Numbered from the stretch's first letter, positions 36,283 to 45,808 are shown. The stretch is 64,000 bases of DNA from JAJRQY01 sp965224435 (GCA_965224435.1 OZ245048.1:372001-436000), one strand, 5' to 3'. Numbers and translations: made by a program. Notes: generated by a model from the sequence alone, not told the origin.

Positions 36283-38105
36283 CTGAATCAGGACGCCGCT
36301 TGGATGCAAGCGAAGAGGTTCCTGATGGAGCTCTTCGGGTGCTTCGCCGCGGGCTGCAGGCGACTCCAGAACTGAGGCGGGGCCTGCGGGCCGTTGTTGT
36401 GCTAGGTCTATTGATTGCCGCGGGCAGGTTAGCAATTCCGGTTCTGGTCGAACGAGCACTGAGTCAAGGCATGACCGAGCTGGAGACTGCCGTCGACGGC
36501 ACGACGAACGTCCAGGTCGATATTGGGCTTGTTGTCCGGTTGGCCTTGCTCACCCTTGCTGTGGTGATAGGAGCTGCCCTTGGAACCATGTTTGTGCAAC
36601 GCCGACTGGTGACCCAAGCCGAGCTCGGCATTGCCAACTTGCGTCAGCAGGCTTTTGAGAAGATCCATCGCCTGTCGATCGCTGACCACAACGAGACACG
36701 ACGCGGAGTTCTGGTGGCGCGGGTCACCAGTGACGCCGAGTCCTTAGCCCGGTTTGCCCAGTGGGGGCTCTATGCCTGGGCGGTCCAGCCGATGCTCATC
36801 TTGGGAACCTTTGCCGTACTCACCGTGTATTCCTGGCAGATTGCTCTGGTCGTCGCCCTGGCCTATGCCCCGGTCGTTCCTTGCCTGCGATTGCTCCAAA
36901 AGCGGCAGCTTGCGGCCTATGACGCCTACCGAACCAGTGTTGGCGTCATGCTGACCGGTTTTTCCGAAGCGGTGATGGGGGCGGCGGTGGTCCGGGCCTA
37001 CGGGGCCGAAGACCGCACCCGCCAACGCCTCCGTGGTGCCATTCATGATCGATACAAGGCCAGGATGCGAGCCAACGGGTACATGGCTGGGGTCTTTGTT
37101 GTCGGTGATGTCTTTGGCGCCATCGCTTTTGCTTTGGTCTTGGTTCTCGGAATCCAATTCCGCGAGGCGTGGACGTTGACCTCCAGTGAGCTGGTGGCGG
37201 CCCTGTTCCTGACGGTTCTGATGAATGGCCCAATCGCCGAACTCGGTGAGACGCTGGATCAGACCCAAACAGCAGTTGCCGGCTGGCGCAAGATTCTTGA
37301 TCTCCTGGACTATGAGACTGATGTGTTGGAGCCGAGCCCAGGGCTAGATATTCCTGAGGGAGCAGTAGCGGTCGAGGCAAGGAATCTCGGCTTCAGTTAC
37401 CGAGGTTCGGGACCCGTTCTGGAAGATGTCGATGTCATGCTGCCCGCTGGATCCAGTGTGGCCATCGTTGGTCAGACTGGCTCGGGCAAGTCAACCTTCG
37501 CCAGCCTGCTCTGTCGGTTAGCCGATCCCACCGTCGGCGAGGTGCTCCTCAATGGGGTCGTTCTCTCCGAAGCGTCTCCAGATTCTCGCCACCGGTCGGT
37601 TCGCATGGTGGCCCAGGACGGTTTCTTGTTCGACACCACGATTCGTGAGAATGTGCGGTTTGGCCGAGATGGAGCCAGCGATCGTGATGTTGAGGCTGCT
37701 TTTGAGCGGCTTGAGCTCGGCTGGTGGATCAAGAAGCTGGCAAAAGGGCTTGATACCGAGGTCGGCGAACGAGGCGATAATCTCTCGGTCGGAGAACGTC
37801 AGCTGGTGGCACTAGCCCGGGCCGCTCTGGCCGACCCAGGCTTGCTCATCCTCGATGAAGCAACCAGTGCTGTTGATCCTGAGACCGATCAGGCATTGAC
37901 TACGGCGATCCGAAATCTGGCTCGGGGACGAACCTTGGTCAGCATCGCTCATCGCTTGTCAACTGCTGAGGCCGCCGACACCATTCTGGTCTTTGACCAG
38001 GGAAAACTCGTGCAACAAGGCTCTCATTCCGAGCTGGTTTCCAGTGCAGGAGTATATTTGGAACTGCATCAGGCGTGGATTGGGAACACCCGACGAAGCG
38101 TTTGA
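36279..38105 (+). CDS. ABC exporter half-transporter 2 (consensus ATP site)
   Basis: 608 residues from ATG 36279 (MTESGRRLD); an upstream in-frame ATG at 36189 would add 30 residues of repeat (RETAV/HETAV). Six membrane helices (VVVLGLLIAAGRLAIPVLV onward), then an ABC domain with Walker A GQTGSGKSTFAS, signature LSVGERQLVALARAA, consensus Walker B LLILDEATSAVD and switch His in SIAHRLST. Paired with the previous gene this gives one degenerate and one active ATP site, as in BmrCD or TM287/288. Drug, peptide or lipid export is possible. Confidence 0.92.
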   Translation: MTESGRRLDASEEVPDGALRVLRRGLQATPELRRGLRAVVVLGLLIAAGRLAIPVLVERALSQGMTELETAVDGTTNVQVDIGLVVRLALLTLAVVIGAALGTMFVQRRLVTQAELGIANLRQQAFEKIHRLSIADHNETRRGVLVARVTSDAESLARFAQWGLYAWAVQPMLILGTFAVLTVYSWQIALVVALAYAPVVPCLRLLQKRQLAAYDAYRTSVGVMLTGFSEAVMGAAVVRAYGAEDRTRQRLRGAIHDRYKARMRANGYMAGVFVVGDVFGAIAFALVLVLGIQFREAWTLTSSELVAALFLTVLMNGPIAELGETLDQTQTAVAGWRKILDLLDYETDVLEPSPGLDIPEGAVAVEARNLGFSYRGSGPVLEDVDVMLPAGSSVAIVGQTGSGKSTFASLLCRLADPTVGEVLLNGVVLSEASPDSRHRSVRMVAQDGFLFDTTIRENVRFGRDGASDRDVEAAFERLELGWWIKKLAKGLDTEVGERGDNLSVGERQLVALARAALADPGLLILDEATSAVDPETDQALTTAIRNLARGRTLVSIAHRLSTAEAADTILVFDQGKLVQQGSHSELVSSAGVYLELHQAWIGNTRRSV

Positions 38106-38188
38106 TCTGAGGTATCCGGTTCTTATTCTGAGAGTCGGGCAGCACACATCAGAGGCGAGCCAGGCTGGTTCGTCGGAGGGATTTTGCT

Positions 38189-38449
38189 ATGAAGAAGTAT
38201 GTACGTTCCGTAGTCGGGGTGACCGCCGTGGCCTTTGCCCTGAGCGCGTGCGGTGGCGGTTACGACCGTGCCGAGTTCATTGCTGAGCTTGAGGAAAACT
38301 CAAACATTGACAACACGATGGCGACCTGCATGGTCGACAAGATGGAGGATCAGATCGGTGTCGATCGACTCGATGATCGTGGCGATCCGACCGACGAAGA
38401 AACGATCATCATGACCGATATTGCCTTTGACTGTATTGCCGGTGGGTAG
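38189..38449 (+). CDS. Small lipoprotein
   Basis: 86 residues. GGAGGG at 38177-38182 is well placed for the ATG. Lipoprotein signal VGVTAVAFALSAC with lipobox LSAC; Cys 21. The mature part is short and acidic with two more Cys (MATCMVDKM, AFDCIAGG) that could form a disulfide. No family recognised. Downstream of the exporter by 83 bases; followed by a hairpin at 38471. Confidence 0.7.
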   Translation: MKKYVRSVVGVTAVAFALSACGGGYDRAEFIAELEENSNIDNTMATCMVDKMEDQIGVDRLDDRGDPTDEETIIMTDIAFDCIAGG

Positions 38450-38470
38450 CTAGTAAGAACCGCTCCACTT

Positions 38471-38491
38471 GAGACAGAGGACTTCTGTCTC
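38471..38491 (+). terminator. Hairpin after the small lipoprotein gene
   Basis: Perfect 8-bp stem gagacaga (38471-38478) and tctgtctc (38484-38491) with loop ggact, flanked by tt on both sides. No long T-run. Confidence 0.55.
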
Positions 38492-38520
38492 TTCACGGTC
38501 GGTGCTCGGTCCGGTAACAT
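38492..38520 (+). promoter_or_regulatory. Probable mdh promoter
   Basis: TTCACG (38492-38497), 17-base spacer, TAACAT (38515-38520). It directly follows the hairpin that closes the previous gene. A second hairpin, ggctcc-atttc-ggagcc (38527-38543), would lie in the 5' leader of mdh. Confidence 0.5.
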
Positions 38521-38595
38521 GCCAAAGGCTCCATTTCGGAGCCAGGTTGAAACCGTTTCAGCAACCACATCCTCAATTTCAGGAGAGCGTCGGCC

Positions 38596-39585
38596 GTGAG
38601 CAAGTCCCCAGTTCGAGTAACCGTCACCGGACCAGCAGGTCAGATTGGCTACAGCCTTCTGTTCCGCATTGCAGCGGGAGAGCTGCTTGGTCCCGATCAG
38701 CCGATCATTCTCCAGATGCTGGAGATCACGCCCGCCCTTGGCGCCCTTGACGGGGTAGCCATGGAGCTTGACGATTGTGCATTCCCCCTCTTGGCCGGAA
38801 TGGTCAAGACCGACGACGCCGAAGTCGCCTTTGGGGATGCTGACTATGCCCTCCTTGTCGGGGCCATGCCGCGTAAGAAGGGCATGGAACGTGCCGACTT
38901 ACTTGAGGCCAACGGAGGCATCTTCGGGCCACAAGGCAAGGCCATCAATACCGCCGCCAGCAAGGACATCAAGGTTCTGGTTGTCGGTAACCCGGCCAAC
39001 ACCAATGCGCTCATCACCCTGTCCAATGCACCCGACATTGATCCCCGCCAGATCCAAGCCATGACTCGCTTAGATCACAACCGGGCCATGAGCCAGCTCG
39101 CAGCCAAGACAGGCACCACCGTCAATGATGTGAAGAAGATGACGATCTGGGGCAACCACAGCTCAACCCAGTATCCCGACATCTTCCATTGCGAAGTCAA
39201 CGGCAAGAACGCCGCCGAGCTGGTCAATGACCAGCCATGGTTGGAAGACGACTTCATCCCCACCGTTGCTGGACGTGGCGCTGCCATTATCGCGGCACGA
39301 GGTAACTCCTCCGCCGCTTCGGCCGCCAACGCCGCTATTGACCATATGCATGATTGGGCCCTCGGTACCCCCGATGGTGATTGGGTCTCCATGGCCACAA
39401 TCTCTGATGGCTCCTACGGTGCGCCCGAAGGAATCGTGACTTCGGCGCCAACGACTTGTGCCAACGGAGAGTTCTCCATTGTGCAGGGCTTGGACATTGA
39501 TGCCTTCAGCCAGAGTCGTATGGAAGCTACCTGGGCCGAACTGGTCGAGGAGCGCGACACGGTCGCCGGACTTGGTCTGATCTAA
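38596..39585 (+). CDS. mdh: Malate dehydrogenase
   Basis: 329 residues, GTG start with AGGAGAG at 38580-38586. NAD-dependent dimeric MDH type (as in cytosolic eukaryotic and actinobacterial enzymes): nucleotide loop VTVTGPAGQIGYSLLFRIA, substrate Arg in GAMPRKKGMERADLL, NPANTNAL, LDHNRAMSQLA and the catalytic His in IWGNHSSTQYPD. Interconverts malate and oxaloacetate in the TCA cycle, complementing sucCD and sdhCAB in this window. Convergent with the glycosylase gene. Confidence 0.96.
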   Translation: MSKSPVRVTVTGPAGQIGYSLLFRIAAGELLGPDQPIILQMLEITPALGALDGVAMELDDCAFPLLAGMVKTDDAEVAFGDADYALLVGAMPRKKGMERADLLEANGGIFGPQGKAINTAASKDIKVLVVGNPANTNALITLSNAPDIDPRQIQAMTRLDHNRAMSQLAAKTGTTVNDVKKMTIWGNHSSTQYPDIFHCEVNGKNAAELVNDQPWLEDDFIPTVAGRGAAIIAARGNSSAASAANAAIDHMHDWALGTPDGDWVSMATISDGSYGAPEGIVTSAPTTCANGEFSIVQGLDIDAFSQSRMEATWAELVEERDTVAGLGLI

Positions 39586-39611
39586 GCCAACGCAGTATTC
39601 GGCGGACCTGC

Positions 39612-40499
39612 CTATTTGAGGAACCTGCTGGTCGTATTGTCGGCCAGCAGCTTCCCGCCTGTCTGGTGGGTCGGGCAATAGAAGACGGTGTAACTGCGGT
39701 AGGTGACCGAAGCAATCGTGTCATCACACGAGCCATCAATTCCTTTGCAGGACTCACCAGCTCGATTGTGCACCCTGGATGGGCGATCGGCACTCTTACC
39801 AATGCCATCCAGAGTGCGCTCATGAGCAATGCCGTCCTTGATGGCTACGTCAATGGCCTGATGAAGCCGAGCGATCTGATCTTGGTCAAGCTTGGCTGCA
39901 TTGCTGAACGGTGAAATCTCGGCCAGGAAGCAGATCTCGTTGGCCAGCATCCGGCCGAGACCCGAGATGATCTTCTGTGACCGGAGCAGCCCATGCAGCC
40001 GCTTGGAGTGTTGTGACAAGATCTCCTCCAGCTGGTCCCGATCCAAGTCAGCGGCTTCGGGAGCGAGCTTGGATAGTGGTTCTTGTTCGGTGGGCTCACC
40101 GTCAACAACCCAAACGCCAGCGCGACGCTCCGAGCCTGCTTCGGTCAAGAGCCAGGCCTCCTCGCGAGTGACTTTCTCGCTATCTCCTTGCTTGCCTGGC
40201 AGCTCGAAGACCCAGCGGGCAATCCCGTTGCGCGGCTTGCGTGTTCGCTTAGCATCGGGCCGCAGACGTCCACCTTGCATGAGGTGCACCACGTGGGTGT
40301 CGCCATTGTCGAAATGAAGGAGCAAGTATTTGGCTCGACGGCCGACTCCAACAAGGCGAGACCCCTTCGCCTCATCAGGGCTCGGGGAGAAGGTCTTGAG
40401 ACCAGCAAAGTTCAAGAGTTGGAACTGCTTCAGCGTTGCTCCAACTAGCGCGTCGGACATCCGCTCACTATGCGCCTGAATTTCGGGCATCTCCGGCAT
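39612..40499 (-). CDS. Fpg/Nei-family DNA glycosylase
   Basis: 295 residues. Starts MPEMPEIQAH: Pro2 and Glu3 give the N-terminal nucleophile used for base excision and beta/delta elimination. Helix-two-turn-helix with GLGRMLANEICFLAEISPF. The C-terminal zinc finger is atypical: SCKGIDGSCDD, then FYCPTHQTGGK, where the last ligand of the usual C-X2-C is His. It removes oxidised bases such as 8-oxoguanine or formamidopyrimidines. Whether it is MutM-like or Nei-like cannot be decided. Convergent with mdh. Confidence 0.88.
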   Translation of the reverse strand: MPEMPEIQAHSERMSDALVGATLKQFQLLNFAGLKTFSPSPDEAKGSRLVGVGRRAKYLLLHFDNGDTHVVHLMQGGRLRPDAKRTRKPRNGIARWVFELPGKQGDSEKVTREEAWLLTEAGSERRAGVWVVDGEPTEQEPLSKLAPEAADLDRDQLEEILSQHSKRLHGLLRSQKIISGLGRMLANEICFLAEISPFSNAAKLDQDQIARLHQAIDVAIKDGIAHERTLDGIGKSADRPSRVHNRAGESCKGIDGSCDDTIASVTYRSYTVFYCPTHQTGGKLLADNTTSRFLK

Positions 40500-40546
40500 G
40501 AGCTGACGCTAGCACCCTGTTGGTGCTGAGCTAGCACGGTTGCTGC

Positions 40547-40945
40547 TCAGGAGAAGACGGTGGAGCGGCGAACGTCGGCCAACAAGTCGTCTACGGCAGC
40601 GATCTTGTCGCCATGGCCTAGCAACAAATTGACGTCCCCAACCACACGGAGTTCGCCATCCAGAAAGGCTCGTTGAGCACTTCGCTCACCACGAGCGATC
40701 TCGGCCGCGAGCTGAGCTGTGGTGGCAAAGACCAGATCTGCGTCGGTGACGCCTCGGCTAACGGATACCGGGCCGGGTCCGTACCGGATGGAGTACGAGG
40801 AGATTGTTGAGGAGTCAAGCTCGGCTCCTGGATCGGTGCCCGTTGGTGAGATCGCATAGCCGACAACAAGGGCAGAGGTTGTTGCTGTCATTCCCGCCAC
40901 GGCTCTGCCAGCTGCCGCAATCCACTCATCATCGAAATACCGCAC
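40547..40945 (-). CDS. SCP2 sterol-binding-like domain protein
   Basis: 132 residues, GTG start. Features of the SCP2 fold: an N-terminal strand-helix region, YSIRYGPGPVSVSRGVTDADLVFATTAQLAAEIARGE (in parts), then AFLDGELRVVGDVNLLLGH at the end, the usual 'G-X-L-X-[VI]-X-G-[DN]' segment. The family binds lipids in a hydrophobic pocket. It lies 10 bases downstream of the dynamin-like gene pair and is probably in the same operon. Confidence 0.7.
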   Translation of the reverse strand: MRYFDDEWIAAAGRAVAGMTATTSALVVGYAISPTGTDPGAELDSSTISSYSIRYGPGPVSVSRGVTDADLVFATTAQLAAEIARGERSAQRAFLDGELRVVGDVNLLLGHGDKIAAVDDLLADVRRSTVFS

Positions 40946-40955
40946 GAGAGTCAGG

Positions 40956-42620
40956 CTACCCGCCCGCTTGTTCCAGCAATGAAATCAGTTGGCTTCTCTG
41001 AGCAAGCTCGGTTTCGATTGGAGCCAAGATGAGCTCGGAGGAGACTTGGCGGACGGCTTGGGCTACATCTCTCCTGATCGCGTGACCGGTTCTTCGGGCT
41101 CCTACCGAAGCAAAGACTCGACTCAGCATGGCCAGAAGCCAGCCGAGAAGGGCTCCACCGATGAGCAATCCGGTCGGAACCGGAATGCGTTTCACGGTCG
41201 GAGTCGGGAGGGCCGGTATCTGGAGGTAGGCCGCGCCAGCCAACCCCAAGAGCCAAACGGCGCCGACAATGGCGGCAATGGCCAGAAGCAGCTGCACCGA
41301 ACCAACCAGTTTCCACCAGAGCGGCTTGCGTGGCTGCACGTCTCGCACTGCGTCAGCAACCACGTGGTCGAGTCGATCGAAGAGGACATCCTCGTCGGGG
41401 ACTCCAGCTTGGCGGACGAGGTGCGGCCATGGAGCGGGAAGACCGGTGCTGGCTGAATCTGCGGCCTTGCGGATGGAGGCGAGGGCACGGGTGCGTTGTC
41501 CAGCAGACGCCGGGTCACGCGAAGAGCGACCAGCCGTTCCTTTTTCCAGGTGCAGCCTCCGTAGCGGATGAGGGCGAAGGCGTTGGGTCCATCGGGTGAA
41601 GGGCCAGCCGGTCTGCTCAATGGCGTCACGCCGATAGCCAGCGACCACGGCCTGGCTGACGGTATTGATACCGACGGCATCGGTCAGGTCTTCGGCCAGG
41701 GCCGTTGCCACCTTCTTGCTGATTCCGGCGGGGCCGTTGCGATCACTTCCCTCCGCGTCGGCTGCTTCCTCAAGAAGGTCACTTGCGGCCACGGCGAGAT
41801 CAGCTTCCAATCGGGCCATGATGCTTGCTTGACTGCGAACCCGGCGTATCAAGAGGCCTCGGAGGTCATCAGTACCGCCAGGAGCAGTGGCCGAAGTGCT
41901 GACAACTGGAGTTCCGTCAACACCATCTTCGTCCAGAAGTCGGATCAAGTCATCTCGGCAAGCCCGGAACTCAGACTCGCTTAGCTGGTCGGACTTGTTG
42001 AGGACAACAACCATGGCTGAGCCATGATGAGATAGTCGCCGGAGGTAGTGATGGATGGCAGCGTCGGCATACTTCTCCGGGTCCGTTACCCACACCAGCA
42101 AGTCTGCATGTTCGGCAATCTGCTCCATCTCCAGTCGGTGTGCAACCTCGACGGAGTCATGATCGGGCACATCGAGGAGAACCAATCCATCCAGTTCTGA
42201 GTTCGGCTCTGATCCGGATTTCGAGTCCGCGTTCGAAGTCGCCACAACCTGGTGCCGGTTGCTCACACCGAGCCAGTCAAGCAGCGGGCCGGAGTCTCCG
42301 GATCCCCAAACACAAGCCAGGGTGCTGGATGTCGTTGGCCGTCGCACCCCAGTGGTAGCGATGTCGCTACCAACGATGGCATTGCAAAGGGAAGACTTGC
42401 CCGAACCGGTTGCTCCGAGCAAGCCGACGAGCAGATGTTCGGTGCCATGACGAAGCCGCTCATTTGCCTTGCACACAATGGCTTCGGCGAAAGCCACTGG
42501 TTCTAGCGAGAGGCGATCATTGGCTAGCTGGGCGGCCTGGTCAAGAGCGGTGACACGCTCGGCGAGGGAGGCACTTCGGTTGACACTTTTGCGCCGTGCT
42601 CTAGCACTCAAAGAACTCAC
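40956..42620 (-). CDS. Dynamin-like GTPase B (shorter partner)
   Basis: 554 residues. GTPase domain: G1 GATGSGKSSLCN near residue 70, G2 Thr in RRPTTSSTLACVWG, G3 LLDVPDHDSVE, G4 VLNKSDQLSE. The C-terminal half has two hydrophobic hairpins (LVGSVQLLLAIAAIVGAVWLLG and GLLIGGALLGWLLAML) that would insert in the membrane, then a helical tail. ATG overlaps the stop of the larger partner by ATGA. Paired adjacent dynamins are known in actinobacteria (IniA/IniC, DynA/DynB) for membrane remodelling, division or drug tolerance; which applies here is not known. Confidence 0.82.
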   Translation of the reverse strand: MSSLSARARRKSVNRSASLAERVTALDQAAQLANDRLSLEPVAFAEAIVCKANERLRHGTEHLLVGLLGATGSGKSSLCNAIVGSDIATTGVRRPTTSSTLACVWGSGDSGPLLDWLGVSNRHQVVATSNADSKSGSEPNSELDGLVLLDVPDHDSVEVAHRLEMEQIAEHADLLVWVTDPEKYADAAIHHYLRRLSHHGSAMVVVLNKSDQLSESEFRACRDDLIRLLDEDGVDGTPVVSTSATAPGGTDDLRGLLIRRVRSQASIMARLEADLAVAASDLLEEAADAEGSDRNGPAGISKKVATALAEDLTDAVGINTVSQAVVAGYRRDAIEQTGWPFTRWTQRLRPHPLRRLHLEKGTAGRSSRDPASAGQRTRALASIRKAADSASTGLPAPWPHLVRQAGVPDEDVLFDRLDHVVADAVRDVQPRKPLWWKLVGSVQLLLAIAAIVGAVWLLGLAGAAYLQIPALPTPTVKRIPVPTGLLIGGALLGWLLAMLSRVFASVGARRTGHAIRRDVAQAVRQVSSELILAPIETELAQRSQLISLLEQAGG

Positions 42621-44578
42621 TCATCCGCCCCCGCTTCTGGATCAGCGACGGGCTCTTGGACAGGCGCAGCATCGGGGCCTGGAGCGGGTGAGATCCGCGG
42701 ATGTACGGGCCGAGCCGGGACGGCTGATTGGCCATGGGGCACAGAGAGGTCAGGAACCGCGTTGAATGCGGTGATTGCCGCTGCCAAGGTCTTGGACGTC
42801 ATTGGTGGGGGCACTTGGCTCCACAGGTGTGTCCGGAACCGGTTGGCGTCAATGTCCAGCAACTGCTCCAGCCGTTCCTGCAAAAGGTGTCTGGCAGCCT
42901 CGGTGAGATCTCGAACAGCTTGCTCTCCGAACAGGGCATTCAGCAAGGTTTGGGAGACTGCGGCGGTGCCTGACGCAACAGCAACCTCGCCTCCGGTGAG
43001 ACCACCCGTCTGGGCAAAGAGAACAATCATCAGCGCGACACCAACGCCATTGATACCTAGAGCCAGGGCTCGGGCAACGGAGCGCTTTCCTTCGCCTCGC
43101 TGACGGACCAGGTCGAGGATATCGTCTTGCCAGGAGCGAATCTCGCTGGCTATCGAGCGAGAAAGATCATCTGAAGCCCGCTCCAAGGACGTGTTGCCGC
43201 CCAAGGCCTGCATGCCGCCGGGTAGCTGGCGCCACCTCTGAGTGACTTCGAGGGCAGCTGCATCAGCGTGGTCCAGGACGATTTGTTCGAGGGTGGACGT
43301 GATCTCACCCTGGACCTCAATGGTCTGCTCCTTCTTGCCTCGTAATATGCGACCGATGCGGTTCCTGGCCCAAGTGATGCGACTCTGAATCGCTCTCATC
43401 AAATCGGCAGTACCGATGAGTTCTTGCCAGCGATCCAAAACCTCGCCGTGGAGGAGGGATCCGTCGGCGATCTCCGTAGCCATCTGAGCCTTGGCCGCGG
43501 TGTAGACGGCTTCCATTGCTAATCGTATTTCTTCGACGGCCTGGTCTTGCTTGCCGAGGGCTTCAGCGATTGCGGTTGCCCTTGGTTCAACACTGGCAAG
43601 CGCCCCATCAAGGGTGGATCGGATGATGGCCGCTCGCTGCTCCGCGCTGTTGGCCAATTCGTGCAGCATGTTGAGCAGGGGAGCGACGGCCGCTTCGGGA
43701 AGTCGTTTCTGGTCGTCCAGTTCTGTTTGCTCGATCTCAAAGACACTGATCTGGTCAAGGCCACGGTCGCGCAGCATTGATTCGAGATGGGGCACAATTT
43801 CGGCGCCGGCTCCCGGAGGAACCCGGTTGATGATCACAGACAGCGTCGTCCCGCGATCTCGAGCGCGGCCCAAGAAATCCCAGGGGACAGCATCGGCATA
43901 TCGGACAGCGGTGGTCACGAACAGCCACAGATCGGCTGCCGCCAAGAGCTGGGTGGCAAGCTCGCGGTTGGCTTCCTCGACTGAATCAATGTCCGGGGCG
44001 TCAATGATGGCCAAGCCGGGCGGCATGGTCTTGGTCGGACGAATACGAAGCACACTGGTGGTCGTTGGTTCTTGCTGTTTGCCGTGCTCCTGCTGACCGC
44101 CAGTGACGCGGGGTAGATCGGGCAGAATGTCCGTCGAGGTAAACCAGTTCTGGTCCTCGGGGTGGCAAATCAACACTGGTGAGCGAGTCGTCGGTCGTAG
44201 AACTCCGGCGGTTGAAACATTGCTGCCAACCAAGGAATTGGTGATTGTTGATTTGCCTGATCCGGTCGAGCCACCGAGGACCGCTAGCAAGGGGGCATCC
44301 AGCCGCTTAAGGCGCGGCAGGAGATAATCCTGGATCTGGTCTTCAAGCTCGACCTTGAGCCCCTCTGCTGGACCTGTCGAGCCGAGGTCCAGGCTGAACT
44401 CAACTTGGGATAACGCAGTGTGGAGTTGGTCAAGAGCGGTGACAGTGTCAGTCATTGGAGAATCAACGGGGCATGAGCCCGTGGGGTTTGGCCCGGTCGC
44501 TGTCGTATGAGAGAGTCTGGAGTGGCCACGGCCAAGAGGATAGTCGGCCTCACCCTGGCAGCCGGTCTCACTCGGCAT
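42617..44578 (-). CDS. Dynamin-like GTPase A (longer partner)
   Basis: About 653 residues from ATG 44578, chosen for AAGGAG at minus-strand 44590-44585; a later ATG at 44455 (MTDTVTALDQL) is where homology is likely to start. G1 LGGSTGSGKSTITNS, G2 TTRSPVLICHP, G3 IDAPDIDSVEEAN, a divergent G4 (INRVPPG). Long helical stalk region, then a membrane hairpin (GVGVALMIVLFAQTGGLTGG and FGEQAV region) and a Pro/Ala-rich tail. Its stop overlaps the start of GTPase B. Probably acts at the cytoplasmic membrane face with GTPase B as a heteromer. Confidence 0.82.
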   Translation of the reverse strand: MPSETGCQGEADYPLGRGHSRLSHTTATGPNPTGSCPVDSPMTDTVTALDQLHTALSQVEFSLDLGSTGPAEGLKVELEDQIQDYLLPRLKRLDAPLLAVLGGSTGSGKSTITNSLVGSNVSTAGVLRPTTRSPVLICHPEDQNWFTSTDILPDLPRVTGGQQEHGKQQEPTTTSVLRIRPTKTMPPGLAIIDAPDIDSVEEANRELATQLLAAADLWLFVTTAVRYADAVPWDFLGRARDRGTTLSVIINRVPPGAGAEIVPHLESMLRDRGLDQISVFEIEQTELDDQKRLPEAAVAPLLNMLHELANSAEQRAAIIRSTLDGALASVEPRATAIAEALGKQDQAVEEIRLAMEAVYTAAKAQMATEIADGSLLHGEVLDRWQELIGTADLMRAIQSRITWARNRIGRILRGKKEQTIEVQGEITSTLEQIVLDHADAAALEVTQRWRQLPGGMQALGGNTSLERASDDLSRSIASEIRSWQDDILDLVRQRGEGKRSVARALALGINGVGVALMIVLFAQTGGLTGGEVAVASGTAAVSQTLLNALFGEQAVRDLTEAARHLLQERLEQLLDIDANRFRTHLWSQVPPPMTSKTLAAAITAFNAVPDLSVPHGQSAVPARPVHPRISPAPGPDAAPVQEPVADPEAGADE

Positions 44579-44626
44579 CAATGGCTCCTTGAGCCCGCCA
44601 GCGGCATGAGGGCCTAGATTGGATCC

Positions 44627-45745
44627 GTGATTCATGTACTCGCTGTAATTATTGGGGTGATTGCTGTCGTCTCGGTCGTGGCCGACATGATCAATACCTT
44701 GGTGACGACTCAGACGTCGAACTGGAAATGGTGGCTGTCTCGCCGCCTGGCCATCCTGACCTGGAAGTTTGTCAGAATGATTTCATGCCGGATGCCTGAT
44801 GGTCCAATGAAGGAAGGGTTTCAAGCAAGTCTTGCTCCTGTCCTGGTCCTGATGATGCTGACGGGTTGGGTGGCCCAGCAGATACTGGGATTCGGGTTGA
44901 TCTGGTGGGGAATCGGCGGTGTTCAGACCATTTCGGACGGAACGTCTGGTGTCGGTGGGTTGGAAGGGTTGCTGGATTCCGTCTATTACAGCGGGGTTGT
45001 CTTCTTCACTGTTGGTTTCGGCGAGGTCCTTCCTTCCGGAACGATCCCTCGATTTGGTGCCCTAGTTGAAGCGTTTAGCGGTGTGCTCACTACTGCTTTG
45101 GTCATCGGTTATTTGCCCGCTCTCTATGGTGCGTACAGCGAACGTGAGCGGAAGCTGATGACACTGGATGACGGGTCCGATGATCGCATAACGCCGACAA
45201 ACCTCATCTGTGCCTGGTCGCCTGATGGTTCCGCCAGCGAACTGGTCTCTCATTTTGAGCCGTGGGAAGACTGGGTCGCCGGCATTTTGGTTACTCACAC
45301 GAGCTTTCCCATGCTGCGGCTCTTTCGATCCCAGCACGCAGGCCAGAACTGGGTGACAGCACTTGGCTTGTTAGCTGACGCTTCCCTGCATTGTGAGATC
45401 ATCGAAGGTGCGAATAACCGGGCGCCCTATTTCCTTTTCCGCCGCATTGTCAAGCTTTTCCGTGACCTCACCGAGGGAGCAGACTTGTCCGAGTACCGCA
45501 GGAAGTTGGATGTGATGTACGAGGCAGGCGAAGGGTTTGCTGGGTTGCATGAGCAACTCGTTGATCATGGGTTTGATGTACTGCCCTATGAAGAAGGGCG
45601 GCAGATTCTGGTCAGTATGCGCCGTCAGTTTGACGCTGAGCTTGAGTATCTCATCGATGAGTTGCTGGCACCTCGCGGCTTCTGGGGGCATGCCTTGCAA
45701 GAACAGGTCGATGGGTTCATGCCGAGCGTTCCCAGCGACGGCTAG
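44627..45745 (+). CDS. Ion-channel-like membrane protein (K+ channel pore-type)
   Basis: 372 residues, GTG start. Three hydrophobic segments in the first 180 residues (HVLAVIIGVIAVVSVVADM, ASLAPVLVLMMLTGWVAQQ, FGALVEAFSGVLTTALVIGYLPALYGAY), with a pore loop between the last two: VFFTVGFGEVLPSG, resembling the TVGYGD filter of potassium channels with TVGFGE. The C-terminal 200 residues are soluble and helical, without a TrkA-N or RCK nucleotide motif that I can see. Divergent from the dynamin operon (48-base gap). Ion selectivity is not established. Confidence 0.75.
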   Translation: MIHVLAVIIGVIAVVSVVADMINTLVTTQTSNWKWWLSRRLAILTWKFVRMISCRMPDGPMKEGFQASLAPVLVLMMLTGWVAQQILGFGLIWWGIGGVQTISDGTSGVGGLEGLLDSVYYSGVVFFTVGFGEVLPSGTIPRFGALVEAFSGVLTTALVIGYLPALYGAYSERERKLMTLDDGSDDRITPTNLICAWSPDGSASELVSHFEPWEDWVAGILVTHTSFPMLRLFRSQHAGQNWVTALGLLADASLHCEIIEGANNRAPYFLFRRIVKLFRDLTEGADLSEYRRKLDVMYEAGEGFAGLHEQLVDHGFDVLPYEEGRQILVSMRRQFDAELEYLIDELLAPRGFWGHALQEQVDGFMPSVPSDG

Positions 45746-45754
45746 ATTCTCACA

Positions 45755-45808
45755 GTGCTTCCCGATGATTCAGTGCTTCCAAACAAGACTGTGCTTCCTG
45801 ACGACTCA
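45755..45808 (+). repeat. 18-bp tandem repeat at the start of the DUF368 gene
   Basis: gtgcttcccgatgattca (45755), gtgcttccaaacaagact (45773), gtgcttcctgacgactca (45791), encoding VLPDDS, VLPNKT, VLPDDS. Each copy supplies a possible GTG start codon. Confidence 0.85.
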
